This document shows positions 1 through 9,281 of a stretch of DNA of 64,000 nucleotides, piece after piece. The DNA lies in NCBI GenBank assembly GCA_030147635.1, contig JASBUZ010000029.1, forward strand, positions 1 through 64,000, written 5' to 3'. The notes beneath the pieces are model-generated. The model had not been told where the DNA came from, ran no database searches, and was given only the letters and a program-made list of their open reading frames with translations. The number at the start of each line of letters is the position of its first letter. The stretch's first letter is position 1. The position numbers were made by a program, and so were the translations under genes. The stretch is from Gammaproteobacteria bacterium (GTDB lineage: Bacteria > Pseudomonadota > Gammaproteobacteria > Legionellales > Legionellaceae).

Positions 1-149
1 GATGAGGAGGAAAAGCGCTGATTTCATCAGGGCCCAGGATATTAAGTATCCTATGAAGAGGCCAAATATATGACTGCACTCACCTAGCCTGTTCTTCTAC
101 CAAATTTTCTTGCAATGTCGGCGGTGTCCATATATGACCCCAGATTTTG

Positions 150-701
150 TTAATTCAATACAGCAGGCGTGAGTGTATTCAGTTGGTTTAACTGAGGGTT
201 GATGGTGCTGACTGCATTGACGTTTGATAGTTGTAATAGTGCGGGTATATCTGCTTCTGACACCTCGGCTGGAAAAAGGCGTAGTTGCGGGAGATATTTA
301 CTTAAATGGCTGCAAAACGTGAGTGTGGCTGGAAAGGGTCTCACGTGTTGGCAGCCAAGGGAGGCGGCACTCATCGCTTCTGAAAATGTAGCAACACCGG
401 GTAGGTAGTGGAAGCCATAAACTGAGGCTGTTTGTACGAGCTCGGGCATAAACCCAAGACTTGTTGCAAAATGTGCCCCTGCGCTATAGGCTGCTTCGAG
501 TTCTTCGGTATTTAAAACATTACCGACTCCAAGCTTGAGGCTTGGATAAGTGTTTAGCGCGTCGGCTAAAATATCTGGCTCAACGTTGTTGAGCTCAACG
601 ATAGATAAGCCCGCGCCTTTAACTTGGTTTAATTTATCAAACAGTGCGTTGTCGACATCGAGTGTGACAATCAATGAGTTCGATTCAATCAACTGTTCCA
701 A
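150..701 (-). CDS. KDPG/KHG aldolase-like protein, catalytic lysine replaced
   Basis: This 183-residue protein follows the fold pattern of 2-keto-3-deoxy-6-phosphogluconate aldolase (Eda), which splits KDPG into pyruvate and glyceraldehyde-3-phosphate. Visible family landmarks are IVELNNV (Glu36, at the place of E. coli Glu45), GVGNVLNTEEL, AGAHFATSLGF and LPGVATFSEA. At the Schiff-base position, where Eda has FKFFPAE, this protein has VRPFPAT, so the essential Lys is Arg121. The Thr of GAGTVLN is Asn61. It is about 30 residues shorter than E. coli Eda. The start is a TTG with GGAG seven bases upstream; no in-frame ATG is better placed. It lies 78 bases downstream of the next minus-strand gene. 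I infer a degenerate or repurposed aldolase rather than a working Eda. Confidence 0.72.
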   Translation of the reverse strand: MEQLIESNSLIVTLDVDNALFDKLNQVKGAGLSIVELNNVEPDILADALNTYPSLKLGVGNVLNTEELEAAYSAGAHFATSLGFMPELVQTASVYGFHYLPGVATFSEAMSAASLGCQHVRPFPATLTFCSHLSKYLPQLRLFPAEVSEADIPALLQLSNVNAVSTINPQLNQLNTLTPAVLN

Positions 702-779
702 GAGCGCGCTCCATTTAGTGTGTACTTACTCCGATTTACTCATGGTAGATGAGTTAAGGGGGCTTAGCAAGTGAACTAA

Positions 780-2204
780 TTACTGAAACGGATTGGTACT
801 GAATGGCGTAGGCCGGAAAGTAGGTCTATTTTCTTCTGTAGGCTCAGGTTGTGGCACTGGTTGGTGTTTAGGCTCGGGCCTTGGTGCATCTTTATATTCT
901 TCAATATGAAAGCGTCGTGCAGAAGGAGCTTCTGACATGAGGGAGGCCAAACTTTCTGCATTTTTAAGCATCGAGAGCAGGGTTTGCCGTTGTGTTTGTC
1001 CGGCAGAGGTAATATGGCTCGCCCCTTGCTTAAAGGCATGGAGTTCTGCCAAGAGTCTTGGGGCTTCTGGAGAAGGCATACCTGCTTCATTCATCAGTTT
1101 TGAGCGATAATCTAGAGTATTAGCATCCTCACGTACTGCTTGAGCAATGGGTCTTCTTTGTTTAGATGAAGACGCATGTAAATATGCTTTATTTAGCGCT
1201 TTGTAACTGGTGGTGAGTGGTCTTGTATCTTGAGTCAGAGTTTGCTGAATTTTTAAGTCGAGCGCTTGTACAGCATGGCGAATAAGGGTCAGCTGCTGAG
1301 TAACGATACGAATGTCTTCATGCAAGCGTGTTACGCGATGAATCAAGTCATTTTTACGTTTTTCGTGCAGTTCTTCCTCTTCTTTTTTGGTTGATTTAAT
1401 GGTGCGTTCAAGTCGTGGCTTCAAGCTTAAATATGCTTGCTCAGCTGAATCACGTTCGTCACCGGAAAGCGCTTCTAAATTAGTCTCTTTATCAATTAAG
1501 TAAACTTTGCCATCTTTCTGTACTAGTTTTTTGGCTTGGAAGGTATTTTTAAGCTCAGGCCTTTCATAGAGGTGTGTGAGGAATAATTTTTCTTCGTCAT
1601 TTAAGCTAAATAAGCGTGTGGAATCAGAGAGTATTTCATCAAAGAAGGCATGTCGTTGTTGTTGCTCTGCAAAAGCCGCATCTAAAGCATCCCATTCTGT
1701 ATCAGTCGCGCTGATTGCTGCAGTTTTTTGGGTTAGAGTTATGTTTAGGGCTTCAATGCTTTCAGCATATGCAGCAGCTGAGACAGTTCTGCTTGATAGA
1801 AGGAGTTCTTCTTCAGTGGTTTTCTTTTTCGGTTTTAAAGTTTTATCGAGCCTTTTTTGCTCTAAAATTTCATCGAGACGGCTTGCTGCTGCTTCCTTAC
1901 GATAGGCAAGTCCTAAAATGAGCATCAGGAGTGCACGTGCTCGTTGTTTTTCTTCTAAGGTTTTAAGGCCTGCTTGTCTGAGGGCTTCAAGTTCTGCCAG
2001 TTTTCTAGAAATTAGGCTTTTTAGTGATTTACCGCCAGGGGAATTTAAAAACTCACCCAGTTCTTTCGCATTTTTTATGCCGTAACGTCCCATGAGCTGA
2101 TTAGCGAGCAAAGGCGATTTACTGTTTTGATCGTTGGTAAGTTTAACTTGAATATCATGGGCTTCTTTTGTGAACCAATCTTCAAGTGCTTTGCTCGTGG
2201 GCAT
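780..2204 (-). CDS. Hypothetical coiled-coil protein, possible effector
   Basis: I do not recognise a family in this 474-residue protein. It is rich in Lys, Glu, Leu and Ala, with long predicted helices. The strongest coiled-coil segment is around residues 265-335 (KSTKKEEEELHEKRKND and after). The last 50 residues are proline-rich (PRPEPKHQPVPQPEP and PTFRPTPFSTNPFQ). No signal peptide or membrane segment is visible. I chose the ATG at 2204 because AAGGA lies seven bases upstream; an ATG 12 codons earlier has no such site. It is divergent from era. The soluble helical body with a disordered Pro-rich tail is compatible with a secreted effector, but that is only an inference from composition and neighbours. 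Confidence 0.7.
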   Translation of the reverse strand: MPTSKALEDWFTKEAHDIQVKLTNDQNSKSPLLANQLMGRYGIKNAKELGEFLNSPGGKSLKSLISRKLAELEALRQAGLKTLEEKQRARALLMLILGLAYRKEAAASRLDEILEQKRLDKTLKPKKKTTEEELLLSSRTVSAAAYAESIEALNITLTQKTAAISATDTEWDALDAAFAEQQQRHAFFDEILSDSTRLFSLNDEEKLFLTHLYERPELKNTFQAKKLVQKDGKVYLIDKETNLEALSGDERDSAEQAYLSLKPRLERTIKSTKKEEEELHEKRKNDLIHRVTRLHEDIRIVTQQLTLIRHAVQALDLKIQQTLTQDTRPLTTSYKALNKAYLHASSSKQRRPIAQAVREDANTLDYRSKLMNEAGMPSPEAPRLLAELHAFKQGASHITSAGQTQRQTLLSMLKNAESLASLMSEAPSARRFHIEEYKDAPRPEPKHQPVPQPEPTEENRPTFRPTPFSTNPFQ

Positions 2205-2365
2205 CGATAATTCCTTATGTTGATTACGCAATAAAAACATTGTAATTATACACGCTTATGGCGTTTATTTGAAGTCAGGTAGTGCTTTTTTTGCCCATAT
2301 AATGTATATTATTGGGTTTATCGTATAGAATAGAAAGCTGAGTTTTGTATGGAAGTAGTGATTCA

Positions 2366-3253
2366 ATGACAAGTACTTGTGGCTATATTGCACTCGTTGG
2401 GCGCCCAAATGTTGGTAAGTCGACGCTGTTAAACTGCATATTAAAGCAAAAATTAAGTATTACTTCACGTAAACCACAAACCACCAGACACACCATTCGT
2501 GGCATCGTCACGGAGGGGGAGTGTCAAATGATTTATGTCGACACGCCAGGGATTCATGATGGTGGTAAAAAGCATATGCACCGGCTCATGAACCAATCCG
2601 CTGAAGCAACGCTTTATGATGTTGATGTGATTGTTTTTTTGGTTGAGGGCACACGGTTTACCGCAGAAGATGAGCGCGTATTAAACTGCATAAAAAAAAC
2701 GGATATGCCATGCATTTTGGTGCTCAACAAAGTAGATCAAGTGGTGAATAAGAATGACTTACTTCCAAGCCTTGATGCGCTCAGTAAAAAGCATGACTTT
2801 TTGGATATCATTCCATTATCTGCCAAAACAGGTGTTAAAGTAGACGAGCTAGAAAATGCTTTAAAGCCGCTTATGCCTGAGTGTCCGCATCTATTTGAGG
2901 ATGATCAAATTACTGATCGCTCTAAGCGCTTTTTGTGTGCGGAGTTGCTACGAGAAAAGATTTTCCGATTCAGTGGTCAAGAGCTGCCTTATTCGACTAC
3001 AGTGGATATTGAGTCTTATGAAGAGAGTGATAAACTCGTTAAAATACAAGCGCTTATTTTAGTCGATAAAGATAATCATAAGCGCATGATAATCGGTGAG
3101 CGTGGTAAAAAGCTTAAAACCATTGCCAGCCAAGCACGGCTCGATATTGAGCGCTTGCTGGGGCAGTCGGTTTTTTTACAATGCTGGTGTAAGGTCAAAT
3201 CGGGATGGTCGGATGATGCACGGATACTCAAGCAACTAGGTTATGAAAACTGA
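2366..3253 (+). CDS. era: GTPase Era
   Basis: Era is a membrane-associated GTPase that binds the 3' end of 16S rRNA and assists 30S subunit assembly. The 295-residue product has G1 GRPNVGKST, the switch I region TSRKPQTTRH, G3 DTPG, G4 NKVD and G5 SAKTG, followed by the C-terminal KH domain with the conserved MIIGERGKKLKTI loop and the KVKSGWSDD ending. Length matches E. coli Era (301). An in-frame TTG at 2345 would add seven residues. I prefer the ATG at 2366, which puts the start close to the CGY-ALVGRP core as in other Era proteins. The stop overlaps recO by 11 bases, the usual era-recO arrangement. Confidence 0.96.
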   Translation: MTSTCGYIALVGRPNVGKSTLLNCILKQKLSITSRKPQTTRHTIRGIVTEGECQMIYVDTPGIHDGGKKHMHRLMNQSAEATLYDVDVIVFLVEGTRFTAEDERVLNCIKKTDMPCILVLNKVDQVVNKNDLLPSLDALSKKHDFLDIIPLSAKTGVKVDELENALKPLMPECPHLFEDDQITDRSKRFLCAELLREKIFRFSGQELPYSTTVDIESYEESDKLVKIQALILVDKDNHKRMIIGERGKKLKTIASQARLDIERLLGQSVFLQCWCKVKSGWSDDARILKQLGYEN

Positions 3254-3926
3254 CGAACTCTCAGCATGGTTATTACATCAACGTCCTACCAAAGATAAAA
3301 CAACTCAAGTCTTGTTTTTAACCCGTGAACGTGGCATGGTCTCAGCGTTTTGCGCCGGTGCGCGTGGCAGTAAAAAGCGTGCCATTTTGCAACCTTTTAC
3401 CCCCCTTTGGCTGACATTGAACGAGCGGCACTATGGGATGTATGTGAAGCAAGTTGAAATTGCCTCATCGACCCACTTTTTGGTGGGGGAGTCGTTACTT
3501 TCTGGGTTGTACCTAAATGAGTTACTCTACCGCGCATTAAAGCCTGACTTGTGCGATGATGGCTTATTTGAAGCGTACGAGGCCACTTTGCTTGCATTGC
3601 GGTATGCAAATAACCGAATCAAGTTGGAAGCGGCGCTCAGGCAGTTTGAAAAACGCCTTATAGAGGTTTCTGGGTATCAAATATCGTACCGACATGAAGC
3701 ACATACTCATCAAGCGATTACCTCGGATGCATATTATGCTTTTTTACCGGGAGATGGATTTGTGCAACAAGAAGAGGGCATTTTAGGTGCTCATATTTTA
3801 GCAATTTCTAATGGTGTATGGGATGATGTCTCGGTTTTGAAAGTCGCTAAATTTATTATGCGACGCGCAATAGACCATTTATTAGATGGCGCCGTGATAG
3901 AAACGCGCAGCTTATATCAAGAATAA
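3243..3926 (+). CDS. recO: DNA repair protein RecO
   Basis: RecO works with RecR to load RecA on SSB-coated gaps in the RecF recombination pathway. The 227-residue sequence shows the N-terminal OB-fold pattern ([24 protein letters not shown], then GARGSKK and ILQPFTPL) and the helical C-terminal part starting [13 protein letters not shown], with RLIEVSGYQ. The zinc cysteines seen in some RecO proteins are absent, as in E. coli. It starts inside the 3' end of era (11-base overlap) and its stop TAA overlaps the ATGGAG preceding pdxJ, so era, recO and pdxJ are almost certainly co-transcribed. Confidence 0.94.
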   Translation: MKTDELSAWLLHQRPTKDKTTQVLFLTRERGMVSAFCAGARGSKKRAILQPFTPLWLTLNERHYGMYVKQVEIASSTHFLVGESLLSGLYLNELLYRALKPDLCDDGLFEAYEATLLALRYANNRIKLEAALRQFEKRLIEVSGYQISYRHEAHTHQAITSDAYYAFLPGDGFVQQEEGILGAHILAISNGVWDDVSVLKVAKFIMRRAIDHLLDGAVIETRSLYQE

Positions 3927-3937
3927 TGGAGATAAAA

Positions 3938-4687
3938 ATGAATCAAGCAGTCCTATTGGGCGTGAATATCGATCATGTGGCGACGCTGCGGCAGGCACGT
4001 GGTACGCGTTATCCAGATCCACTGAAAGCAGCACTTGATGCCGAAGAAGCAGGGGCTGACGGAATTACCTTACATCTTCGGGAAGATAGACGGCATATTC
4101 AAGCCCATGATGTTGAGCGGTTTAAAGAAGCATTGCAAACGCGTATGAACTTAGAGCTTGCGGTGACGAATGCCATGGTCACTTTTGCAGAAAAAATTAA
4201 ACCAGAGCATGTCTGTTTTGTGCCAGAAAAGCGTGAAGAGCTGACCACAGAAGGTGGGCTTGATGTCATCAAAAATCGTGTAGCTGTTACGGAAGCAACT
4301 AAGCGCTTGAATGCTGAGGGCGCTGAAGTTTCTTTGTTTATTGATCCAGACAAGCAACAAATTGAAGCTGCCCATGAAACGGGGGCTGAAGTTGTTGAGC
4401 TGCATACAGGGTGCTATGCTGAAGCAAGTACCCCGTCACAAGTTGCAGAAGAGTTAGAGCGCCTGAGAGAGGCGGCGCTGTACGCGGCACAAGGGGGGTT
4501 AGTGGTGAATGCAGGGCATGGTTTGCATTATCACAACGTCAAGCCAATTGCAGCTATTCCTGTGATTCATGAACTGAATATTGGACATGCAATGATTGCA
4601 CATGCAGTTTTTGTGGGTCTTAAGGCGGCCGTGAAAGAAATGAAGCAATTAATCCAGGAAGGACGCAATGAATCCCAAAACGGATAG
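3938..4687 (+). CDS. pdxJ: Pyridoxine 5'-phosphate synthase PdxJ
   Basis: PdxJ condenses 1-deoxyxylulose-5-phosphate with 3-amino-2-oxopropyl phosphate to give pyridoxine 5'-phosphate, the last ring-closing step of the DXP-dependent vitamin B6 route. The 249-residue TIM barrel shows [68 protein letters not shown] and [12 protein letters not shown], all family signatures. The ATG at 3938 has GGAG six bases upstream; the ATG four codons earlier would contain that site in its own coding region. Its 3' end overlaps the following oxidoreductase gene by 20 bases. The era-recO-pdxJ order is standard in gammaproteobacteria. Confidence 0.96.
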   Translation: MNQAVLLGVNIDHVATLRQARGTRYPDPLKAALDAEEAGADGITLHLREDRRHIQAHDVERFKEALQTRMNLELAVTNAMVTFAEKIKPEHVCFVPEKREELTTEGGLDVIKNRVAVTEATKRLNAEGAEVSLFIDPDKQQIEAAHETGAEVVELHTGCYAEASTPSQVAEELERLREAALYAAQGGLVVNAGHGLHYHNVKPIAAIPVIHELNIGHAMIAHAVFVGLKAAVKEMKQLIQEGRNESQNG

Positions 4688-6500
4688 TATCATTATTCGT
4701 CTTACCGGCGACTCGGGAGATGGTGTACAACTGATAGGTGAGCAGCTCACCATTACAGCGGCACTTGCTGGGCGTGATGTGCGCACCCTTCCTGATTTTC
4801 CAGCAGAAATTCGAGCACCCGCAGGTACTGTTGCAGGGGTTTCAGGGTTTCAGCTTGCGATGTCATCAGATACTATTTTTACAGCAGGTGAGCAGCTGGA
4901 TGTATTGGTTGCGCTTAACCCCGCAGCACTTAAAAAGGCGTTGCCTTACTTAAAACACGGTGGGCTGTTAATTTTAAATCAAGACAGTCTCAGCGATAAA
5001 GATTGGTCTAAAGCAGGTGGGGAGCCTTCAGAGCTTGAGAACATCAAAGAGCACTATCAGTTGCTTTGTGTGCCCTTGGTTTCTGAAACAACAGCTGCCC
5101 TCAAAGAGGTTGGACTTAGTACTTCAGATACGAAAAAAGCTAAAAACTGTTATGTGCTTGGGGTAGTACTCTGGCTATTTGAGTTTGAAACCACGCAAGC
5201 GTTGGCGTTTATGGAGAAAAAGTTTCAAAATACACCTGACATTCTAGAAGGCAATAAACGCGCACTTTTAGCAGGATACAATTATGCCATGACGTTAGAG
5301 CTGTCGCGCCAAACTTTTCAAATGGATGATGTGGTACGTCTTCCTGGCGAGTATCGGCAAGTCACAGGGGTTGATGCGGTAGGCCTTGCTATGGCGACGC
5401 TTGCAACAGGTACAGAAACACCGGTGTTGGTATCGGGTTATCCAATTACACCTGCATCTGGTATTTTGCAGGCGTGTGCTTCCCTTGAAGATTACGGGGT
5501 TGAGCTGTTACAAGCTGAAGATGAAATTGCTGCTATTGGGGCTTGTTTGGGAGCTGCCTATGGAGGTGCATTGGCACTCACGTGCACATCAGGCCCAGGA
5601 CTCGATTTAAAATCTGAGATGCTTGGGCTCGCGGTGGTTGCGGAACTCCCCTTGGTGGTTCTAGATGTTCAGCGAGCAGGGGCATCGACAGGGCTTCCCA
5701 CCAAAACGGGACAAAGTGATTTACGCCAAGCCCTTTATGGGCGACACGGTGAAGCACCACTGCCAGTCATTGCAGCTAAAACTCCTTCTGATTGCTTCGA
5801 GACGATAATGGAGGCTTTTCGTATTGCGGTGAAATACATGACGCCGGTTGTCGTGCTGATGGACGCTTATCTTGCCAACGCAGCAGAACCTTGGCGAATT
5901 CCAGACCCAGACGACATCATGTTGCCAGAAATTGTGTATAACCGAGCAGAGCAGCCATTTACCCGGGATGAATTTTTAAGCCGAAGTTGGAATATTCCAG
6001 GCTCAGACGGTTTCATTCACCAACTCGGTGGGCTCGAAAAATCAGGGGAGTCAGGCGGTATCAGCTATGACCCTGAAAACCATGAAGCGATGGTTGCTTT
6101 ACGTTATCAAAAGATTCAGCAGATTCAAGCTGATTATCCAGAGCTGGTGATAGAAGGGGACTCTGGTGCAGACCAGCTTTTAGTGAGCTTTGGGAGTACT
6201 TATGGTAGTGTGAAAGCGGCATTGAAAGTCTGTCAGAGCAAAGGCTTAAAAGTCGCACATGTGCATTTGAGGCATCTCTCTCCTTTACCACCTGAGCTTG
6301 GCGCGATTCTAAAACGTTTTCAGCATGTTTTTGTTGCGGAGCTCAATACAGGCCAGCTATGTGCCATGCTACGGGAAAAGTATTTAGTCGATGCACGAGT
6401 CATTAGCCAGTGTAATGGGCAACCTTTTTCAATCAATACTTTGGTTTCAGCCATTGATGCGGAAATAAAACATGACAAAAAAAACGTTCACACGGAATGA
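4668..6500 (+). CDS. korA: 2-oxoacid:ferredoxin oxidoreductase, fused gamma-alpha subunit
   Basis: This is the large subunit of a two-subunit 2-oxoacid:acceptor oxidoreductase, probably for 2-oxoglutarate, making acyl-CoA, CO2 and reduced ferredoxin. Residues 1-190 form the gamma domain ([36 protein letters not shown]). The alpha domain follows from about 235 with [32 protein letters not shown] and [16 protein letters not shown], and ends with the YGSVKAAL and [11 protein letters not shown] segment. GGAAGGA lies just before the ATG at 4668, inside pdxJ. The 610 residues match the fused KorA type. The beta subunit overlaps its end by 29 bases. Substrate is inferred from family; pyruvate cannot be excluded. 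Confidence 0.9.
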   Translation: MNPKTDSIIIRLTGDSGDGVQLIGEQLTITAALAGRDVRTLPDFPAEIRAPAGTVAGVSGFQLAMSSDTIFTAGEQLDVLVALNPAALKKALPYLKHGGLLILNQDSLSDKDWSKAGGEPSELENIKEHYQLLCVPLVSETTAALKEVGLSTSDTKKAKNCYVLGVVLWLFEFETTQALAFMEKKFQNTPDILEGNKRALLAGYNYAMTLELSRQTFQMDDVVRLPGEYRQVTGVDAVGLAMATLATGTETPVLVSGYPITPASGILQACASLEDYGVELLQAEDEIAAIGACLGAAYGGALALTCTSGPGLDLKSEMLGLAVVAELPLVVLDVQRAGASTGLPTKTGQSDLRQALYGRHGEAPLPVIAAKTPSDCFETIMEAFRIAVKYMTPVVVLMDAYLANAAEPWRIPDPDDIMLPEIVYNRAEQPFTRDEFLSRSWNIPGSDGFIHQLGGLEKSGESGGISYDPENHEAMVALRYQKIQQIQADYPELVIEGDSGADQLLVSFGSTYGSVKAALKVCQSKGLKVAHVHLRHLSPLPPELGAILKRFQHVFVAELNTGQLCAMLREKYLVDARVISQCNGQPFSINTLVSAIDAEIKHDKKNVHTE

Positions 6501-7377
6501 TTTTAGTAATCAAAATGAAGTTAGATGGTGCCCAGGCTGTGGTGACTATGCCATTTTAGCGGCATTTCAAAAGATGCTACCAGAGCTTGAGTTGCCACCT
6601 GAGAAGCATGTGTTTGTTTCAGGGATTGGTTGTGCTGGTAGGCTGCCTTATTATATGAATGCCTATGGTTTCCACACGCTACATGGTCGTGCCACTGCAG
6701 TTGCAACGGGGCTTAAAGCCCTGCGAGATGATGTTTGTGTCTGGGTGATTACTGGAGATGGAGATGCACTCAGTATTGGGACTAATCACTTGGTGCATGC
6801 CCTAAGACGTAATGTGAATGTAAACATTATCCTAGTGAATAATCAGGTGTATGGTCTCACGAAGGGGCAGTTTTCACCGACTTCACCCCGTGGGAAAGTC
6901 ACCAAAACGTCACCGCACGGTGTGGTATCTGAAGCACTGAACCCGCTGACGCTGGCACTGGGTGCCGGGGCAAGCTTTGTTGCACGTGCCGTCGATAAAG
7001 ACCCGAAGCACTTAGGTAGTATGCTTAAAGCCGCTTATGAGCATCAAGGGGCATCGTTTGTAGAGGTGTATCAAGATTGTCATATTTTCAATCAAGGGGC
7101 TTTTGATGCCTTTTCGACTAAAACCAATCGCGAAGCAAATACAATTTATCTCGAGCCAGGAGTGGATTTAAATTTAGGTGGCTTAACGCATGATACTTCA
7201 AACTTTATGCAAGCGATGCAGTTGGCACGCTTACGTTTTCCAGAGCATCCAGTACCGCTTGGCATTTACTATCAAGAAGCGCGTGATGTGTTTTCACTAG
7301 CTCCTAAGCATAATAAAAAAAGGGCTGATTTATCAGCCCTTTATCGCGCCAAAGCGAGTTGGCAGGTGATTGCTTAG
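6472..7377 (+). CDS. korB: 2-oxoacid:ferredoxin oxidoreductase, beta subunit
   Basis: This 301-residue protein binds thiamine diphosphate and an iron-sulfur cluster in the 2-oxoacid:ferredoxin oxidoreductase. It has WCPGCGDYAI near the N-terminus, SGIGCAGRLPYY, the ThDP/Mg motif ITGDGDALSIGTNHLVHALRRN with NNQVYGLTKGQ, and QDCHIFN. It overlaps the alpha gene by 29 bases, so the two are translationally linked. No ferredoxin gene is nearby. The 3' end of the gene contains a strong inverted repeat (7319-7342) that reads as an intrinsic terminator for the convergent minus-strand gene; the two stop codons overlap by four bases. Confidence 0.91.
   Translation: MTKKTFTRNDFSNQNEVRWCPGCGDYAILAAFQKMLPELELPPEKHVFVSGIGCAGRLPYYMNAYGFHTLHGRATAVATGLKALRDDVCVWVITGDGDALSIGTNHLVHALRRNVNVNIILVNNQVYGLTKGQFSPTSPRGKVTKTSPHGVVSEALNPLTLALGAGASFVARAVDKDPKHLGSMLKAAYEHQGASFVEVYQDCHIFNQGAFDAFSTKTNREANTIYLEPGVDLNLGGLTHDTSNFMQAMQLARLRFPEHPVPLGIYYQEARDVFSLAPKHNKKRADLSALYRAKASWQVIA
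7314..7342 (-). terminator. Intrinsic terminator inside the 3' end of korB
   Basis: The segments 7319-7328 (AAAGGGCTGA) and 7333-7342 (TCAGCCCTTT) form a perfect 10-bp stem with a 4-base loop. On the minus strand the stem is followed at once by a run of seven U (plus-strand A at 7315-7321, partly shared with the stem), the classic Rho-independent form. It would end transcription of the Bax-inhibitor-like gene, about 30 bases past its stop codon. The whole element is coding sequence of korB (residues near KKRADLSALYRAK). On the plus strand the stem is followed only by TTTAT, so termination there is less certain. Confidence 0.8.
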
Positions 7378-8048
7378 TCACGTCCTGATAGCGCACCCAA
7401 AATGTTGAGCAAGCTGATGAACAGGTTATACAGCGAGACAAACAGTGACACGGTTGCCGCGATATAGTTTCTTTCGCCACCGTGAATAATTTCACTGGTT
7501 TGAAACAGAATCAAGCCCGATGAAATTAAAACAAATGCGGCTGAAACGAAGAGCTGCATGGCTGGCATTTGGAACAGGAAGCCTGCAATCATTGCCAAGA
7601 AGGCGACCATCACAGCCACGAATAGAAAGCCACCTAAGTAGCTGAAGTCTTTACGTGTGCTGAGGGTATAACCAGAAAGGGCGAGGAAGATTAGTCCTGT
7701 GCCACCAAGGGCCGTACCAATCAATTGTGGGCCATTCGAGAAAGCACTAATATAAGCATTTAAAACCGGTCCAATTGAAAAGCCCATAAAGCCGGTAAAG
7801 GCAAATACACTGACGATACCCCAAGGGCTGTTTTTAAGTGCATGGGTTAAAAACATCAAGCCGTAAATGCCAACAATCATGAAAATCGGATTTAGCGGTG
7901 GTGCTTTTACGGCAAACGATAAGTAGGCCGTAAAAGCACTAAATAAGAAGGTCATGCTGAGCAACAAATAAGTGTTTCGAAGTACCTTATTTGTTGCTAA
8001 AACTGATTCGGTCGTGCGAGTTAGTGTTGCCGTGTTGCGTCTATTCAT
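7374..8048 (-). CDS. Bax inhibitor-1/YccA family membrane protein
   Basis: The 224-residue protein is almost entirely hydrophobic with seven membrane segments, starting near residue 24 (NTYLLLSMTFLFSAFTAYLSF). It fits the Bax inhibitor-1 family (YccA/YbhL in E. coli), inner membrane proteins; YccA interacts with FtsH. Family features are the short basic N-terminus (TRTTESVLATNKVLRNTY), the FAFTGFMGFSIGP segment in the third or fourth helix, and SLYNLFISLLNILG near the C-terminus. The start has GGAG eight bases upstream. It is convergent with korB and shares the terminator inside that gene. Function in this organism is unknown beyond membrane stress and calcium-leak roles known for the family. 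Confidence 0.9.
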   Translation of the reverse strand: MNRRNTATLTRTTESVLATNKVLRNTYLLLSMTFLFSAFTAYLSFAVKAPPLNPIFMIVGIYGLMFLTHALKNSPWGIVSVFAFTGFMGFSIGPVLNAYISAFSNGPQLIGTALGGTGLIFLALSGYTLSTRKDFSYLGGFLFVAVMVAFLAMIAGFLFQMPAMQLFVSAAFVLISSGLILFQTSEIIHGGERNYIAATVSLFVSLYNLFISLLNILGALSGRD

Positions 8049-8122
8049 CTTATAAACTCCATAGGTTATAGGATTTCACCTAAGTCTTAAGATATAGCCG
8101 CCGAGTACTTTTTTCAAGTCAC

Positions 8123-9139
8123 TTAAAGCTTTTTAGGTGACTTGAGCGAGTTTGTTGTAGCTAATCGATCAAATGGGTCTTCAGTATTTGTCTCGAAAAA
8201 ATGCTTTATGAGTTTTTGTCTTTTGTGTGTGCTAGAAGTAAGGGTAAAAGGCTTAACTTCAAAAGGGATATGCGTTGTAGTTGGGGCGCTCTCGACTGCT
8301 TCAAAGCTGCCCTTTTGGGTGCTATTGCTGTCGGACGAACTGGACGAACTGGACGAACTGGATGAATGTCCTTCTAGCATTGTTTTATCATCCTCAATCT
8401 CTGCAAAGAGCTCGGTATGCAATGAGGTATGAAAACCTGAGGGGGCTTGTGGTTCCACTGGAACGCCATGAGCAGGTACCCCAATCGTAGTTAAACTTGC
8501 TGTGTCCACAGCAAACGCTAGAGTATCTGCTTCTGTAATTGGTGTTTTGTTTTGGTATGCCAGGTCTACTAGGTCAGGCCTGTAGTTTAAGTAGCTTAAA
8601 TCGCTATATGCGTCTAGCAGGTCAATTGGGTTATATAAATTATATGTGATACATGGGGTCGAAATAGCACGATTAAGGTGTAGCAAAACATCAAAATCTT
8701 TTAAGTGTTTATCTAGGCCTACCATTTCTTGTAGCATGTGCATGCATTTGTGTATTGCAAGGTAGGTTGCATTGTAATGTCCTTGGTCGAGTTTACCCTT
8801 TAATGCATACTCATAGTCAGAATCAACACGTAGCTTGAGTTCTGTGAATGCAAGTTTTAAGGCACTGTATTTTTTCTTAAAGCTCGTGAACGTATAAAAA
8901 TCATTGGAATTTTTGTAGAGTGAGTCCCCTGGAGAGCGGTAGAGGGGGTGATGCCCTCCTTCGTGAGTATCTAAGGGAACTTTTGTAGTGCCGCCCGGGG
9001 TGACTCCATTGCTTTTCACGCCATTCGTATAAAAGCAAAAAAAATTGCCGCCATGTCCATCATTAGGGCTGGGCACAGTGGTTGGTTTTGCTGGAGATTG
9101 ATATTCTTTGGGAACGGAGGTGACTTTCTTTTCGGGCAT
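8123..9139 (-). CDS. Hypothetical Ser-rich protein
   Basis: I recognise no family in this 338-residue protein. The first 80 residues are low complexity (KKVTSVPKEYQSPAKPTTVPSPNDGHGG and a Gly/His/Pro stretch). The middle (residues 85-215) looks helical, with YEYALKGKLDQGHYNATYLAIHKCMHMLQE. A run of ten serines follows at about 260-270, encoded by a 9-base tandem repeat. The C-terminus is basic (SLKSPKKL). No signal peptide or membrane segment is visible. I use the ATG at 9139; a TTG four codons upstream is possible, and neither has a good ribosome site. The inverted repeat CAAGTCAC/GTGACTTG (8115-8122 and 8137-8144) straddles the stop codon. It could be an effector, but this is only inference. 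Confidence 0.62.
   Translation of the reverse strand: MPEKKVTSVPKEYQSPAKPTTVPSPNDGHGGNFFCFYTNGVKSNGVTPGGTTKVPLDTHEGGHHPLYRSPGDSLYKNSNDFYTFTSFKKKYSALKLAFTELKLRVDSDYEYALKGKLDQGHYNATYLAIHKCMHMLQEMVGLDKHLKDFDVLLHLNRAISTPCITYNLYNPIDLLDAYSDLSYLNYRPDLVDLAYQNKTPITEADTLAFAVDTASLTTIGVPAHGVPVEPQAPSGFHTSLHTELFAEIEDDKTMLEGHSSSSSSSSSSSDSNSTQKGSFEAVESAPTTTHIPFEVKPFTLTSSTHKRQKLIKHFFETNTEDPFDRLATTNSLKSPKKL
8334..8360. repeat. Tandem 9-base repeat (three exact units)
   Basis: The unit GACGAACTG occurs three times without a break, followed by a degenerate fourth unit (GATGAATGT). It lies in the coding sequence of the Ser-rich protein and encodes its serine run on the minus strand. Because the unit is a multiple of three, changes in copy number would alter the length of the serine linker without shifting the frame. 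Confidence 0.9.
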
Positions 9140-9281
9140 GGTTGGACACAAAATAAGTTAAAGAAGCAGGCAATTATACTTTGTGTTTCTTAATAAGGCA
9201 ATATTTTTTGTTGGATTTTTTTTTTTAAGTGAGTTATTTTGGGCTAAATATGATACTGTTTGCACTCTAAAAGGAGAATTT

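Noticed and set aside
1-149. Short reading frames at the left edge, including one of 25 codons on the plus strand
   Set aside because: No ribosome site, no recognisable product and no length. The segment holds small stems (AGGATA/TATCCT) and a GGGGTCAT-type motif on the minus strand; I take it as non-coding or a remnant beyond my evidence.
8115-8144. CAAGTCAC/GTGACTTG inverted repeat as a terminator
   Set aside because: On the minus strand it is followed by A residues, and on the plus strand by no U run, so it lacks the terminator form.
8142-8432. Plus-strand frame opposite the Ser-rich gene with DELDELDELDE
   Set aside because: It is the antisense of the 9-base tandem repeat in the longer minus-strand gene and has no start context or homology.
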